Below are positions 46,364 through 58,003 of a DNA stretch of 64,000 bases, piece after piece (within the stretch, counting starts at the first letter, position 1; the number at the start of each line of letters is the position of its first letter). The stretch is taken from the NCBI GenBank assembly GCA_037043235.1, contig JAWRVZ010000063.1, forward strand, positions 868,501-932,500, written 5' to 3'. Below the pieces are notes generated by a model. It was not told the origin of the DNA, did not search any database, and saw only the letters and a list, made by a program, of their open reading frames with translations. The position numbers and the translations under genes are program-made. The stretch is from Rhodeus uyekii. Lineage: Eukaryota > Chordata > Actinopteri > Cypriniformes > Acheilognathidae.

Positions 46364-46490
46364 CCGGCAGGTGGCGCTATCAAGCCGTATCGATGAGACT
46401 CGCCTTCGGAGAAGAAGTCGCCGCTTCCGGCTTCCCTAAGAACGCGTGTTACAGAGGAAAGACAGCGCTTGACTGCTCTGTTATACAGCC
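46364..46490 (+). promoter_or_regulatory. nop16: nop16 promoter: CTCF-like and ETS-like sites
   Basis: CCGGCAGGTGGCGC (46364-46377) fits the CTCF core at 13 of 14 positions. About 55 bp on, CGCTTCCGGCTTCC is a paired ETS-type motif, common at housekeeping promoters. There is no TATA box. Binding is inferred. Confidence 0.4.
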
Positions 46491-46597
46491 ATGGGGAAAG
46501 TCAAGAAACATAGCAAAAGGAACACGTTTAATTACAACACAAGCAAGAAGAAGCTGAAAAAGAAGTTAAGAAGAAAAGAGAAACCGCTCATTGAATG
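46491..46597 (+). CDS. nop16: nop16 exon 1
   Basis: Residues 1-35 plus two nt of Cys36. Donor TG|gtaagt. Confidence 0.95.
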
Positions 46598-46900
46598 GTA
46601 AGTGCTGGGACGTGATAAAAGCCATGTTTATTTATGTTTATGGCCTGCTTTCACAGACAGAGCTTATATCATGTCTTAGTTCAGTCAGGAGATTTTAGTA
46701 ACTTTTAAGAAAAATAAACATTACTGGTGTGCGTCTTGAGGCTAAACAATGGCACTTACAATTTTAGAAATATATCAGTTAAAACAACTCAAACATGCAG
46801 TTTAGTCTGAGACTAACTTAAACCTTCTCTGTGAAACCAGGGGATTAATTTAACAATTTAAAAATGTGAGTTTGTAGTGTTCAAATCTTAAAAGCGTGTT

Positions 46901-46933
<33 letters not shown>

Positions 46934-49878
46934 AACGTATAAAAAATAACTTATGCAAGTTCTTGCAGATAATTTACGAATGAAATAAAAGGCCATTTAA
47001 ATGTACATAATGCATACCTTTTATAAAGTAAATTTTATGTAATTGTTTTAATAATGTTTTTTATCACTGTAAAGCAGTGCACTTATTTTTAAGTGATGAC
47101 TAACGTACTAAATAACTTGTGAAGTATTTGTTTATACTTTTAAATTTGGTGTGTTATTCTATGTTATGTTTAATTTTAAAGCCTGGATTCACAGTTGAGA
47201 CTAAGATTAAGTCAGGATGTACTAAATTGACTTAACATACTAAAATATATGTAAAATATTTGTACCATTTAATTGTACTTTATTCCAACTTCATTACAAA
47301 TCCGTAATTACAAATATATTAAAATGGCTGTCAATACATTTGTTTGTACATTTTAGCCATATTTCAGTTGAAGTAATTATGAAGTTACATAAACAGATGT
47401 ACTTATGTGAGTCAAAAAAGCAGTTTTGTTGTTTTTCATATAAATTTAAACTACAATACATTTAATTACATATAACTTGGGATTAATTGTTTGAAAACAT
47501 TGCATTCATATTGCTGAATTCTTAATTCATTTTAATTCTTGTTCGTCAGTTTAAAAACAATTACTGTTAAAAAAAGGTCATAAAATGTAAACTTTGGAGT
47601 GCATTTAAATTTGGTCTAATTTTTAAAGAAAACCTGTTGCAGATTATTGAACTAAAAAAGTTATAGAAGTTTAAGTTTATGAAAATGATTTCTAAGCTTT
47701 TTATATAAACTATATATTTAATAAAGCATTGAATAAAAAACTGCTAGAAAACCATTCATCTAAACAAATTGTTCCACATTTGAGGTTGAGGTCTAAAAAA
47801 AGTGTTCAGTAAGATTTTATTTGGGTGCATTACTAAATCTTTCCCATTAGATGTCATCAAAGCAAAACACACACATAGTTTTGTTTACTACATGCACAAA
47901 AACCGCACTCTGACATCCACACACACGCACAGAGTTAATAGCTACATAATTTACCCAGTTGGCTCTACAATATGTAGAAACAGAAAATGGCAAGTATTTG
48001 CTTTATTGACCAAATCTGTTAAAATGGTGAGAAAACGCTATCTTGTAAATTTTGCCAACTGAATTAAAGACTGCATTGTTTTATAATTGAATGGGGTGAA
48101 TAATCGCAGGTTTCAGTGGGGACATGATGGCCCTTAAGGTTCTGTGTACCTACTGTGAAAGAGATTTATTGAAGGAAATTTGTTATGCAGTTATAACAGG
48201 CAAAATGATCAATAAGCTAAACTGAAACTCTTTAAAGATGCACAAGAGTTGAATAGTCTTTTTTTAAAAGTATGCTCGTGTGTATTTTTACAAGGGTGCT
48301 GTCATTGAAACATCTGTTGTTGACTTGTACTCCACAATGTTACGCATTCTAAAGTTTGTCCTGAAACCGTTTATCTAACAAGTCCCCAGATACGCAAAGC
48401 TTGGGATGAACATAAAACAGTGAAGCAAAACCTTCACGAGATGGGGCTGTCACCTGGAACCAAGGGAATGCTTCCTATTAAAGCTAAAAAGGCAAGTATC
48501 AAGCTTGTTACAGTTGCAGGTTGTTACTTGTAATTATTACTTCAATGAGCTCATTGTTTCTTCCTTAAATTACAGGTAGGGTATGCCATTTTTGGAGTGG
48601 CTAGCATAGCACCTCCCTCCTTTCAGAGCGTCTCCAAAGCCACACCTCCTTCAAAACACAAGAACATCAGGCAACAAATAAAATCATCATGACTGCGTTA
48701 AACTACCTCATGTCTCAAAGCACATAAAATTACAATAATAGTGAACATAATCAGTGTAAAGAGCTCGGACAGGTCACCTGACTGCTGCAGATTCATTTCA
48801 CCGTTGATAGGGTTGCCGTTGAAATGCATAAATTCAAGCTCTGGGTAAAACGTCGGAGCTTCCATCTCTAATCCAAATAACAGCAGTTATGGTGTGAACG
48901 CAGCAGAAGCTCGTTGTTTTGGTTCAGGAAGAACGGTAAAAGGCGGCTACTGTTTGGCTACTGTTTGTTTGCGACCCAAAGTAACTGACGTCTGTCTGAC
49001 TCTGCATGAAACTCACTGATGATGTGTGAGCAGGTGTGCGGAGGTATGGAAATACAGAAGGCAGAACAGGCAGACAGAACACCGTATCATTGCATTCAGA
49101 CTAGATGAACATTTCATGGTCCTACACCTTCCACAAATGAGATATATACACAAATAAATACATTTAGACCACTTAATTTAGTTATTGCTATCAGGATGTG
49201 AAGAGGACTTTCAACCAGGATCAAATCACCTACCCTGCCTTTAATACATGATGTTAGATCACTAAAATGTAATGCAGACACATGCTTTCCTGTAAGGCTG
49301 CAGAGATATATATCGTGAACAGCGCTATACATGTAAATGTGAATTGAATTATGGTGACCAATTGCTTTTAACTGATGTTTCAGGGTGCGAAAAGTGAACC
49401 AATGGAGACGGGAGTGCTGAAACCCTATGTCATTGAAGGTATGTTTTGAAACCAGCGGTTTTGAAATCTGTTGTTATTGAAATGTAGGAATATTTTCATG
49501 CACTGCTGCATAAGCCCTGCCAATATGATTTGCTGTCTCAATTGCAGAAATGGAGGCAGAGGCCAGTCTTCGTGGGAAAGACAGAACCACGTGCTCCACT
49601 GACATGATTGAGTATGTTCAGCACATGGTGAAGGAACACAACGAGGATTACAAGGTCAGAGAGAGCGGTATATCCATAAGCCTTCTGCATGGACACAACA
49701 CACTTTAGTTCCCATAACTGATGATTTATTGGCATTTCAGGCAATGGCAAGAGACGAGAAGAATTACTACCAGGACACGCCGAAGCAGATCAAACGGAAA
49801 GTGGAATTATACAAGCGGTGTCATCCTGAGGAATATGCTGCTTTCATTGAGTCTCTGCATCCTCAGAAGTCTGCATGA
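46491..49878 (+). CDS. nop16: Nucleolar protein 16 homologue (5 exons, complete)
   Basis: Small basic nucleolar protein needed for assembly of the 60S ribosomal subunit. Five exons give 171 residues (human about 178). The N terminus is very basic (KKKLKKKLRRKEKPLIEC, nuclear/nucleolar targeting). The middle has the family's IRKAWDEHKTVKQNLHEMGL. The end has MARDEKNYYQDTPKQIKRKV, the most conserved stretch. The start at 46491 follows an in-frame TGA at 46470. Intron 2 uses a GC donor (AAG|gcaagt). The gene is tail to tail with arl10. Intron 1 (46598-48382) is AT-rich with nothing else recognised; intron 2 holds a repeat-like stretch from 48577. Confidence 0.96.
48383..48491 (+). CDS. nop16: nop16 exon 2
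   Basis: Residues 36-72, PQIRKAWDEHK to LPIKAKK. The acceptor aacaag was chosen because it completes Cys36 and keeps frame; the next ag (cccag) would not. The donor is AAG|gcaagt, a GC-type site. Confidence 0.88.
48492..49383 (+). other. nop16: nop16 intron 2 (GC-AG)
   Basis: Begins gcaagt and ends tttcag. 48577-48960 (gtagggtatgccatttttgg...) looks like a dispersed cyprinid repeat, with no gene. Confidence 0.7.
49384..49438 (+). CDS. nop16: nop16 exon 3
   Basis: Residues 73-90 plus one nt, GAKSEPMETGVLKPYVIE. Acceptor tttcag; donor GAAG|gtatgt. Confidence 0.95.
49548..49654 (+). CDS. nop16: nop16 exon 4
   Basis: Residues 91-126, MEAEASLRGKDRT to VKEHNEDYK. Acceptor ttgcag; donor AAG|gtcaga. 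Confidence 0.96.
49741..49878 (+). CDS. nop16: nop16 exon 5 with stop
   Basis: Residues 127-171, AMARDEKNYYQDTPKQ to HPQKSA, then TGA (49876-49878). Acceptor tttcag. Confidence 0.97.
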   Translation, partial: AMARDEKNYYQDTPKQIKRKVELYKRCHPEEYAAFIESLHPQKSA

Positions 49879-49934
49879 TGTCACGGTGAAGAACTGCTGC
49901 TCAGAACATCACCAAGAGCTCCCGGAGACGCGCT

Positions 49935-50051
49935 GTACTGCACAGTTTATATCAAACCTGCATGTGACTTTTCAAGGTGTCCTGAAGAGCTTGATTAGCA
50001 TAGCTAAACTCTGCAGGACAGTGGGTTCCTGGAGCAGGGTTGAAGACCTCT
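49935..50051 (+). mobile_element. Truncated palindromic MITE in nop16 3' UTR
   Basis: cacagtttatatcaaacctg ... aaactctgcaggacagtggg ... gagcagggttgaa matches the element at 28553-28717 in the same order, without its left arm. It starts about 57 bp after the nop16 stop and would be transcribed. Confidence 0.7.
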
Positions 50052-50244
50052 GACCGGGGGGGTCTACAGGATGAGGATGGACACACACAAGATTTTTAAC
50101 AGTTCCTTTTTATTGTGGCGTGTTACAAGTTCACTTTTAAGTGTTTATATGAATCTAGTGAGTAACTTGAGTGTTTGCACTCAATCGAGTGTTGACTGTC
50201 TGTAATTGTATGCTGTGAAATGCAGATATAAAAAAAACACCCAT

Positions 50245-50250
50245 AATAAA
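50245..50250 (+). terminator. nop16: Candidate nop16 poly-A signal
   Basis: AATAAA about 370 bp after the stop codon, followed by A- and T-rich sequence. No closer canonical signal was seen. Confidence 0.5.
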
Positions 50251-50451
50251 AAAATTTTTTTTAAATCAAATTACAATTGATTAATTACTACTTAATGGAC
50301 ACGTTTAGTGTGTTTTCGCATACAATTCATACACAGGAGTGAAAACGGCACTCTGACGGTGCAACATGGAGGAAAACTCCATGTGTTCATGTGAATATGT
50401 TCAGCCATATCTCAAAATAATTTATAGCAGCGCTTTTTTGTTTATATGCAA

Positions 50452-50617
50452 ATGTTCAAATGTTTGGGGATGGCAAGATTTTTTTTGTGTCTTTTTAAAA
50501 GTCTCTTCTACTTGCCAAAGACTGCAATTATTAGATTTAAAAAATGCAGTATTGTGAAATATAAAAATTTCTTATTTAATACGTTGTAAAATGTTGTATT
50601 TTCAGCATCATTGTTCT
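50452..50617 (+). repeat. High-copy teleost repeat, 5' half
   Basis: caaatgtttggggatggcaag ... gaaatataaaaatttctt ... tattttcagcatcattgttc corresponds to the first half of the copy at 35525. Confidence 0.6.
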
Positions 50618-50649
50618 AGGCAGTGACTTCCATTCAAAGGTGCAAAATT

Positions 50650-52490
50650 GTAGACAAAGAAAATATTTGGGAGTAAAGTGGAGCTTCCATGTGTTCAATA
50701 GAACAAACTCTTTATTTCCTAAGAAATTGGCTCAATTTCGGTAATAAAAATGCGGCACTAGTTTTCATTCATCCTAAATGAGCTTGCAGATTAAATGAAT
50801 TAAATGCTGTCATGTTATCTTGCTTTTGGATGCCTGATGTTTGTGAAAGCAGTCGTGTAACGTGCCTCTGGGAGGTCATTATACCGAAACATTCTGATGA
50901 AAGACAATGGCTGTGTCTGAAATCACTTACTCTCCTGAGTGGGTCCTTGTTTTCAATAAGTAATTACTCCATGACTGGTTAAAAAAAGTGCTAAACCATA
51001 AATGTGGGTTGTATGAATGTAACCTGGACGTACTACATTCGTCATGTGATCTACCAGTGTCGCTTCACTGCCGTTCACAAATCGTGGGACGGTAAAGCGT
51101 CCATTGTGTGTCCACTTAAGAATCTCCCTGGTAGTAGTAGGTCATCTGGGACATTTTCACCTACTTTTTTTATGAGTACTGAGCATTCGGACACGCTAAT
51201 TTTGCCATATACTGTTTTTCGCCCATTTATTGTAGGGAAATACATGCATAAATACATAAAAATAAAGTATTTGAGATACTGTGCAAAGAAACTGATCTGC
51301 TGGTTAGTCCAATCACATCCTCTGTTTAGTGAAAGTAACTTTTCTTTTTGTGTGTACACACTTTTTCACTAAATTTTTATAATATAAAATATAATAATTT
51401 ATTCCCTCTTGGAATTGCTTTGTTTTATTGTAATGTAGTCATTAGCACTGAAGGTACAGTCACATTAGAAAAATATCGCTGGCAAAAGATGTTCACGTTC
51501 ATTAAGCTAATGTGAAATCTGTGTGGGGAAATGATTTGTCCTTGTGTGATATTCCCCAATAATATATTAGTTAATAATAACTACTATGTACAAATAATGA
51601 CTTGATTTGGGCGAGCAAGGGCAAGTTTAATAAGGATAAATGTTGAATTCCTAAAAAAAAAAAAAAAAATACGCATCAGTTTTTTTCTGCAGTATTCAAT
51701 ATTATGCCAAAAATGCTGTTGATGAAGTTGAAGTTATGTTGAACATTCCTTTAATACAGAATAATTCCAGAGGTTTGTACATGTTTGCACTGCTGCAGAC
51801 GGGTCACATGCTGTATACTGAATAATATGAGCGTGAGCGAGTTACAATACAAGTCTTAACAGCAACTGGTAAAGTTATATCAATCTATTGGCCACAAAGT
51901 TGTTTTCCAGAGTTGTTAGACATTATTAAAAATCAGCATTGCGAAATCCTCTAAGGCTAAAATACTCTGGTTTTGCATTGCAAATTGATTTGCTATGGCA
52001 TTTCATTTGTCCATGCAGCTCCAGGGTTGGACTATTTGAAGCCAATGTAATTTGCAATTAATATGGGATAATAAACTGCATTTTTCAAGAGACTTTTCAA
52101 ATTGTTTTTTCTTCATACCCCTAACTCTTGTTGATGCTAATTCAAACCACTTACATAACCAGAGTGTATTGATTTCACAGTGAAGAGGCCTTATTTTTGA
52201 ACCGCTGTGCAACTTCAAAACAACATCTCCATTTGAAGCCTAAATCAGTTATGAAAAGAGAATTATCTGAGGTATCCACTATCAACCTCACAATCTGGCA
52301 TGGTGGAAGCAAAATAAAGTGTTCAAGGATTAGTTGGGCTCTAAATCCTAAGGAAAAGATCATATTTTTGAAAGAAAATAAATATTGAAAGCTTTTTGCA
52401 TTGTGACATGCCCTATATTCTCACATCAATAATGCAACAACAAAAAATGCACACATAACACTCTTGTCCTGATCTATAAACATTATTTTA
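50650..52490. other. nop16-arl10 intergenic: no gene seen
   Basis: AT-rich sequence; a 122-codon plus frame at 51004 and its opposite-strand mirror have no recognisable domain. 'gggacattttcacctact' type text at 51120-51190 may be repeat-derived. A 16-A run lies near 51653. Confidence 0.45.
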
Positions 52491-52513
52491 TGTGTATATA
52501 TATATATATATAT

Positions 52514-52568
<55 letters not shown>

Positions 52569-52621
52569 TATATATATATACATATATATACATACATACA
52601 TATATATATATACACATATAC

Positions 52622-52664
<43 letters not shown>

Positions 52665-52690
52665 TTATATATATATATACATACACACAT
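52491..52690 (+). repeat. (TA)n/(CATA)n microsatellite, 200 bp
   Basis: Nearly pure TATA with interspersed CATATA. All 'YIYIYI' frames across it, in four frames, are artefacts. Confidence 0.95.
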
Positions 52691-52809
52691 TATACTTTGT
52701 ATAGTAATTGTATAAAATGTACTTATATAAATTTTATACAATTTGATTGTATTATTTAATTTGATTGGGAACTGTTTGGGTCCTATTTAGGCAGAAATAT
52801 AGATATTTT

Positions 52810-52967
52810 CCTGTAGCTCCATAAATAGAGCATTGGTGTTTGTTTACAACACCAAGGTCATGGGTTCAATCCCAGGGAAAGCAAGAACTGATTCAATGTG
52901 TTCCTTGAATACTTTGTAAGTCCCTTTGGATAAAAGCATCTGCCAAATGCATAAATGTAAATATTTT
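52810..52967 (+). mobile_element. tRNA-derived SINE (DANA/V-SINE type)
   Basis: A-box-like tagctccataaatagagc and B-box-like catgggttcaatccc at tRNA spacing, then the conserved SINE core tgtaagtccctttggataaa agcatctgccaaatgcataa. A relative is at 57801-57925. Confidence 0.8.
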
Positions 52968-53205
52968 TTAAAGGTTCACAGACTTCCAACCACCACTGTA
53001 TATTTACAGTGAACATTTGGGTCCAAAAAACAGGCCTCATGTTTATTAGTCACATTAGAGTCACGATAACAGGTGAAAGTATCCGTTCTCCTAACAGCAA
53101 TGTGAAAAAAGAGGGAATGGATTCTGTTCAGATGCATACACATATTTTTAAAGGGGTGACGTGTAGATGGCAGAAACCCTTGTTTTCAGCAATACGTTAA
53201 ATTCT

Positions 53206-53452
53206 CTCATTGTTCCAAACCATTTTTGCAGAACACAAAGGAATATATTTTGAAGAATATCCAAACAGTTGATGGATCCCATTGACTTCCATAGTATGGA
53301 AATACAGTACGGTACTATGGAATTCAATGGGACCCGTCAACTGTTTGGATACTGACATTCTTCTTTCGTATTCAGCAGAGAAAAATTCATACAGGTTTGG
53401 AATAACTTGAGGGCGAGTAATTTCATTTTTTGGGGAACTGTCCCTTTAGGTG
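53206..53452 (+). mobile_element. Palindromic Angel-like MITE, second copy
   Basis: ttccaaaccatttttgcag ... cagttgatggatcccattga mirrored by tcaatgggacccgtcaactg ... acaggtttggaataacttga and ggggaactgtccctt. Confidence 0.75.
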
Positions 53453-53593
53453 AACTGCATCCAGCAACTTTGTGCTCATGGTCAAACTCGTGTGATTTCC
53501 TGGTAATTTGCTTTGAAAACTGGCCTCGTTTTCAAGCTAAATGCATCCTGTTGCAATCAGGACAACTTGTCAGCAATAATAATTAATTATAAT

Positions 53594-53941
53594 AATTAGT
53601 TACATTTATATAGCGCTTTTCCAGAGCTCAAAGCGCTTACATAGAAGGGGGGGGGGATCTCCTCAATCACCACCAGTGTGCAGCACCACCTGGATGATGC
53701 GACGGCAGCCATATTGCGCCAGAACGCTCACCACACACCAGCTTATTGGTGGAGAGGAGACAGAGTAATGAAGAAGCCAATTCGAGTATGGGGGGGGGGG
53801 GGGGGCATGATGGACCAAGGCCAATGGGAAGATTTGGCCAGGATGCCGGGGTTAAACCCCTACTCTTACAAAGGACATCCTGGGATTTTTGATGACCACA
53901 GAGAGTCAGGACTTCGGTTTAACGTCTCATCCGAAGGACGT
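53594..53941 (-). mobile_element. 5S-derived SINE (SINE3-like), 5'-truncated
   Basis: Reverse copy of the body and tail of 9226-9690: ggccaggatgccggggttaa, acgtctcatccgaagga, and the tail atttatatagcgcttttc. The 5S head is missing. It contains (G)n runs near 53648 and 53790. Confidence 0.78.
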
Positions 53942-54239
53942 AACTGAAGCAATTAATTTGTTATTGGAAATATGACTCCACATGCAAAGACAAATTATAA
54001 GTAATCCACTATTTGTAATACTGAATATGATCATATTAATGAAAAGCAAGATATTGTACACTGTAACTAGCATCAATAATGCCCTCATCAGCACAGTGTT
54101 TAGGAAAATGTGTTTGTTCAACTCCCTAATGTTACAACAGTAGCATTATCCTGGCGTAAACGTTCATTGCTCCGGGGATGAAACCCCATTCATGTTTCGT
54201 CTCTTTGCCAGTCCTCTGTGGCACCGCAGTGCCAATCAG

Positions 54240-54407
54240 TCACACCAATGTCAGAAGCAGGTCCTGGAACTTTTGGAGGCCGCAGGTTCTACTTAATCCG
54301 TCAGATCCAGACTGAGCAGCCAGCAGGAAGAGCTTCCTCTGATCCGCCACTGAGCTCAGGGAAAGAGCCTCGCTCAGCTCCGGCATGCTAACAGCGTCGG
54401 GCTTATC
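54240..54407 (-). CDS. arl10: arl10 exon 4 with stop
   Basis: Residues 164-218, DKPDAVSMPELSEAL to FQDLLLTLV, TGA at 54242-54240. Acceptor atccag. Confidence 0.95.
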   Translation of the reverse strand, partial: DKPDAVSMPELSEALSLSSVADQRKLFLLAAQSGSDGLSRTCGLQKFQDLLLTLV

Positions 54408-57178
54408 CTGGATGAGGGTATAAAAAGCATTTTGATCAAGATTCACAAAGATCAGGGAACCTAGTACTCCTTTAAATGTGTAGTTGTCCCAAAAGTGAAA
54501 ATCTAAAGCTGTATGAATGCCTTCCTTCTGTGAAAAACAAAAAAACTATTTTAAAAATGTCTCAGTGACTGTTTCTTTTACAATAATGCTGCTTTGGACA
54601 TTGTCTCCTTACCCCAATAGCTAACATTAAACGGGGTTAAGGTTAAGTTCCATGTCTGAGGCTTTTGGTCACCTGCTTGTTTCCCAAGACCACCACTGGA
54701 AGATCAGTGTCTGCTTCCAGTAATCGATGGAGCTCGTCTTTGGCCTCAGGGAGCCGGTCTCGATCCGAGGAGTCCACCACGTACACCAAGATGTGCGTTT
54801 TCCTTAGGTAATCCATCCAATACATTCGCAAGTCTTCACCACCTCCAACTGATGGGACAAGGTGATTGGATTAACTAATGTGTTATTATATAATAAACAC
54901 AGATGAACAGGCCTTTTGGAAATATGAAATGACAGGTAAGGCAACAACTGACTCGTCACTTTGAGATCAAGAATGAAACATGAGTAACATGAACACCTTT
55001 GGGAAAACAAAGTGCCATACTGTATTGAATACTGTATCGTACTGTATTAGGTGACGGCTGGAGCTGAGCGACTGCAAGCGGCAGTGACGTTGAAGCTTTA
55101 GTGGAGAGAAGGTGTGTATCGCTCCTCTCTGTTCACCAGTACTTTCTCATGTTTAAAAGTGCTTGCTGTACGTGTATATTATGTTTGCTCAAATTGAACG
55201 CACAAATTAGCAAAAATGAGTACGAAACAGACGTTGTTAGAAAGTTTCAGCACTTAAATCCCTATTGCCATTTCCGACATCCTATCTGTGTGAAGCGGGG
55301 TTTTCTGCAGTGACAGCAACCAAAACAAAACAACGGATTAAACTGGACATATAAACACACTTCGGGTGTCATTGTCTCCTGTCACCCCCAGATGGAACCG
55401 TCTCGTTGCAAAGAAACAAAAGAAACAAAGAAGCAAGCTCAGGGTTCTCATTGATTTAGCGTTCTAGTGAGTTAAAATGTAAAATTACTTTATATTCATT
55501 CAATAAACAATCAACGTCACCTTAATTTTTTTGAGCAGTGTATAGGAAGTATACCATTAAATCTAATTACAAAATATATTTAAACATTATATAAAAGTAC
55601 AGAAATGACATTAAAGTATAGTTTACCTTAAAATATTTACAAAAGAAGTAATTATAAAAATGTAAATGTAATTTATAAAAATATAAAAATGTACTTAGTC
55701 CAACTTAAGTGGGTCAAAAAAAGCACTTAAGTTCAACTAATTGCAACTGTAATATAAATGTAAGTGTCTAAAAACATTACATTCAGTTAACTTAAGTCTA
55801 TTCTTTTAAACTATACAATTTTTATAAGTCTCTTTTTGAAAATGTGTTTGTTTTTCACAAAGTTATGCAAGTGAATATGAGAAAAGGGTGATATGGCACC
55901 ATTCCATACTTTCCAGGAAGTCCAGCTGGCACGCAGGTGTGTGTAGGCTGATGAAGTTGAATCCGCGTGTGGGCCGGCAGACCCTCTTGTCACCCGCTCC
56001 ACTCAACCTCTGCAGAAAACTGCTCTTACCAGCGCCGTCCAACCCAAGAACAAGCACCTGCTTCTCACTGCGCTCCTCCTCCTCCTAAACATACACACAT
56101 TCACGGGAGAGGAGAGAGTGAAATGAGCAGCAGGGCTGGATTTTTATAGGGGGATTTCAGCGCATGACGCAGGAATTAATTATGGATTTTCTGCAAATAA
56201 TCAAAGTCTTGCCATCATTAATGAGGGTCTTAGTTGTGTAATAACAGACGGATCGCCCCAGTTTCTGTTACTTTGGCTATTCTGTTGCTCCTTCAGAAAC
56301 AATAAACATGTTTATGCTTGAATTATTGTTTTCAACAACAACAATAACATAAATTTAGCCTTTCATCTTCAATATGCACTCAAATGGAACATACAAATGT
56401 GCCTTTGCATTAGCAATTGCATGTTCATGATTAATAATCTACATATTTTACCCACCTAAAAAAAAAAAATTCATAAATCATTCAGAAAATGTTTTGTACT
56501 GGTTCTTTGAAATGCATACATCACTTGAAAGCAAGATTTACTCTGCCAAGATAAATATCTAGCTGTAAACTGAAATACTGTATTATAGAGCCGAGCACGA
56601 ATATTACGGAGTATAATAATAACAATACAACTGAATATTACTGTACAGAAATTCCCATGACATGTATTCATGTCCATTACTTTTCCAGCCGTGGAAAACA
56701 TAATTTTGAAATATTACGGACTGAATTCAGATATTTTTAAGTTTTCCACGACCTTGGGAAGCATGTAGGGTGTTCACGCACATCTAAACACAGTATTTTT
56801 TAGTTGTTTTAAACAGTTTTCTTTGTTCTTGGATGCAGCTGGGATTGCACTTAACCACTTCAATTAATATTACAAATAACTATGAATGAACAGAATTATT
56901 TTTATTTCATATAGACACGGATTTCACGCAACAACGCAACCAGAGAGCTGTACAGTAAGTGACACGCGCAGTTCAACCGCCACCTCTGTCACGCGCGCCT
57001 GTCATCAAAAGAGGAACTGCTGCTTTGGTTTCAGACTCACCTCGCGGAACGCGTTGTAGTCTGACTCGGGCGTCCACACCCGTCTTTTATAAAAGAGATT
57101 GAGCGCGATGAACAGCGCGGCGCCGAGCGCAGCCGTCGCGCCGCTGAGCGCCACGGAGATCTGACGCAACGCCACCAT
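54240..57178 (-). CDS. arl10: ARF-like GTPase 10 (4 exons, complete)
   Basis: Small GTPase of the ARF family; cellular role poorly known. Four exons give 218 residues. An N-terminal hydrophobic helix (about 10-27, SGATAALGAALFIALNLF) takes the place of the myristoylated ARF helix. G1 is GLDGAGKS (60-67). The switch region has PTRGFNF. The G3 site reads LEIGGGED, lacking the Asp and the Gln of the canonical WDxGGQ. G4 is NKQD (161-164, split by intron 3) and G5 is LLAAQS. This altered G3 also fits human ARL10 as I recall it. The start at 57178 is chosen by similarity; an in-frame ATG at 57247 would add 23 Arg/Pro-rich residues. Confidence 0.94.
54673..54848 (-). CDS. arl10: arl10 exon 3
   Basis: Residues 105-163, IGGGEDLRMYWMDYLRKTHI to DLPVVVLGNKQ. 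Acceptor catcag; donor CAG|gtgacc. Confidence 0.95.
55044..55470 (+). mobile_element. hAT element fragment with transposase remnant
   Basis: gactgcaagcggcagtgacg...tggagagaaggtgtgt matches the inside of the hAT MITEs (33797-33840). Farther on, about 55300-55350, a frame reads GFSAVTATKTKQRIKLDI, like the C-terminal end of hAT transposases. No TIRs seen. In arl10 intron 2. Confidence 0.6.
55910..56084 (-). CDS. arl10: arl10 exon 2
   Basis: Residues 47-104 plus one nt, EEEERSEKQVLVLGLDGAGK to QLDFLE, with the P-loop. Acceptor gtttag; donor GAAA|gtatgg. Confidence 0.95.
57041..57178 (-). CDS. arl10: arl10 exon 1
   Basis: 46 codons from ATG 57178-57176: MVALRQISVALSGATAALGA to YNAFRE. Donor GAG|gtgagt. 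Upstream 57180-57310 is CpG-rich promoter-like sequence. Confidence 0.88.
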
Positions 57179-57800
57179 GAGCGACTGCCGAACACGGAGC
57201 GCGAGCCGCTGCTGTGGCTCTCCGGCGGGCGGGCGGGCGCGCGTCATCCGCCCTGGCTTGTTTTGAAAAGCACGCGCGCGGTTCCCCGATGAGGGGCGGA
57301 GAAAACATCACGTCTTCGGATTACAAATGAGACGCTTTCATGGTGTTATACGGTCATTAAACACGCTGCTATCCGTAAATGATCCGTGTGTCACGCTAAA
57401 GCCATCGCTTTGAGTTTAGACAACTAACAGAGAGAGGGGAAATTAAAGGGGAATTATTAATCACGGGTCATTATTATCTCCTGCTCGCCGTTGGAGGTCG
57501 TTGTTTAACTGAAATTTGTGGAGGTTGTTGTTGACATTATGAGTTATTCCTGATATGGATGGACATAATGGCTGTTTTCTTCCACACTTCTGGATTTATT
57601 TATACTCCTTTGTTTTGCATTGATTCTTTAGTTAAGATTTTCTCTTTTTAAATGATTAAAACAATCCTCTCAGTGTCAGATGATAAATTATCACAATGTT
57701 TAGTTGTGCTAGTCCTCTTTAGTTGGGCTAGTTTTGTGCTGTTTTACTTTCTCCGTCTGTCTTTTAAAAAAAATAAAATTAAATAGTGTCAATAAATAGA

Positions 57801-57925
57801 CTTCCCTGTAGTTCAAACAGTAGAGAGTGGCACTTGCAACGCCAAGGTCATGGGTTTGATTCTTGAATGCAATGTAAGTCGCTTTGGATTAAAGCGTCTG
57901 TCAAATTCAGAAATGTAAATCTAAA
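57801..57925 (+). mobile_element. tRNA-derived SINE (DANA/V-SINE type), second copy
   Basis: cctgtagttcaaacagtaga, ccaaggtcatgggtttgatt and the core tgtaagtcgctttggattaa agcgtctgtcaaattc, as at 52810. Confidence 0.78.
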
Positions 57926-58003
57926 AACGTAATGTCAAAATAAGGAAAAATATGTATACTTTGCTTTTTTTTTGAGTACTTTAAATACCAGATTTGGTAT
58001 TTA

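Noticed and set aside
52421..52759. Long YIYIYI open frames on both strands
   Set aside because: Translation of a TA/CATA microsatellite; no start context, domain or composition of a protein.
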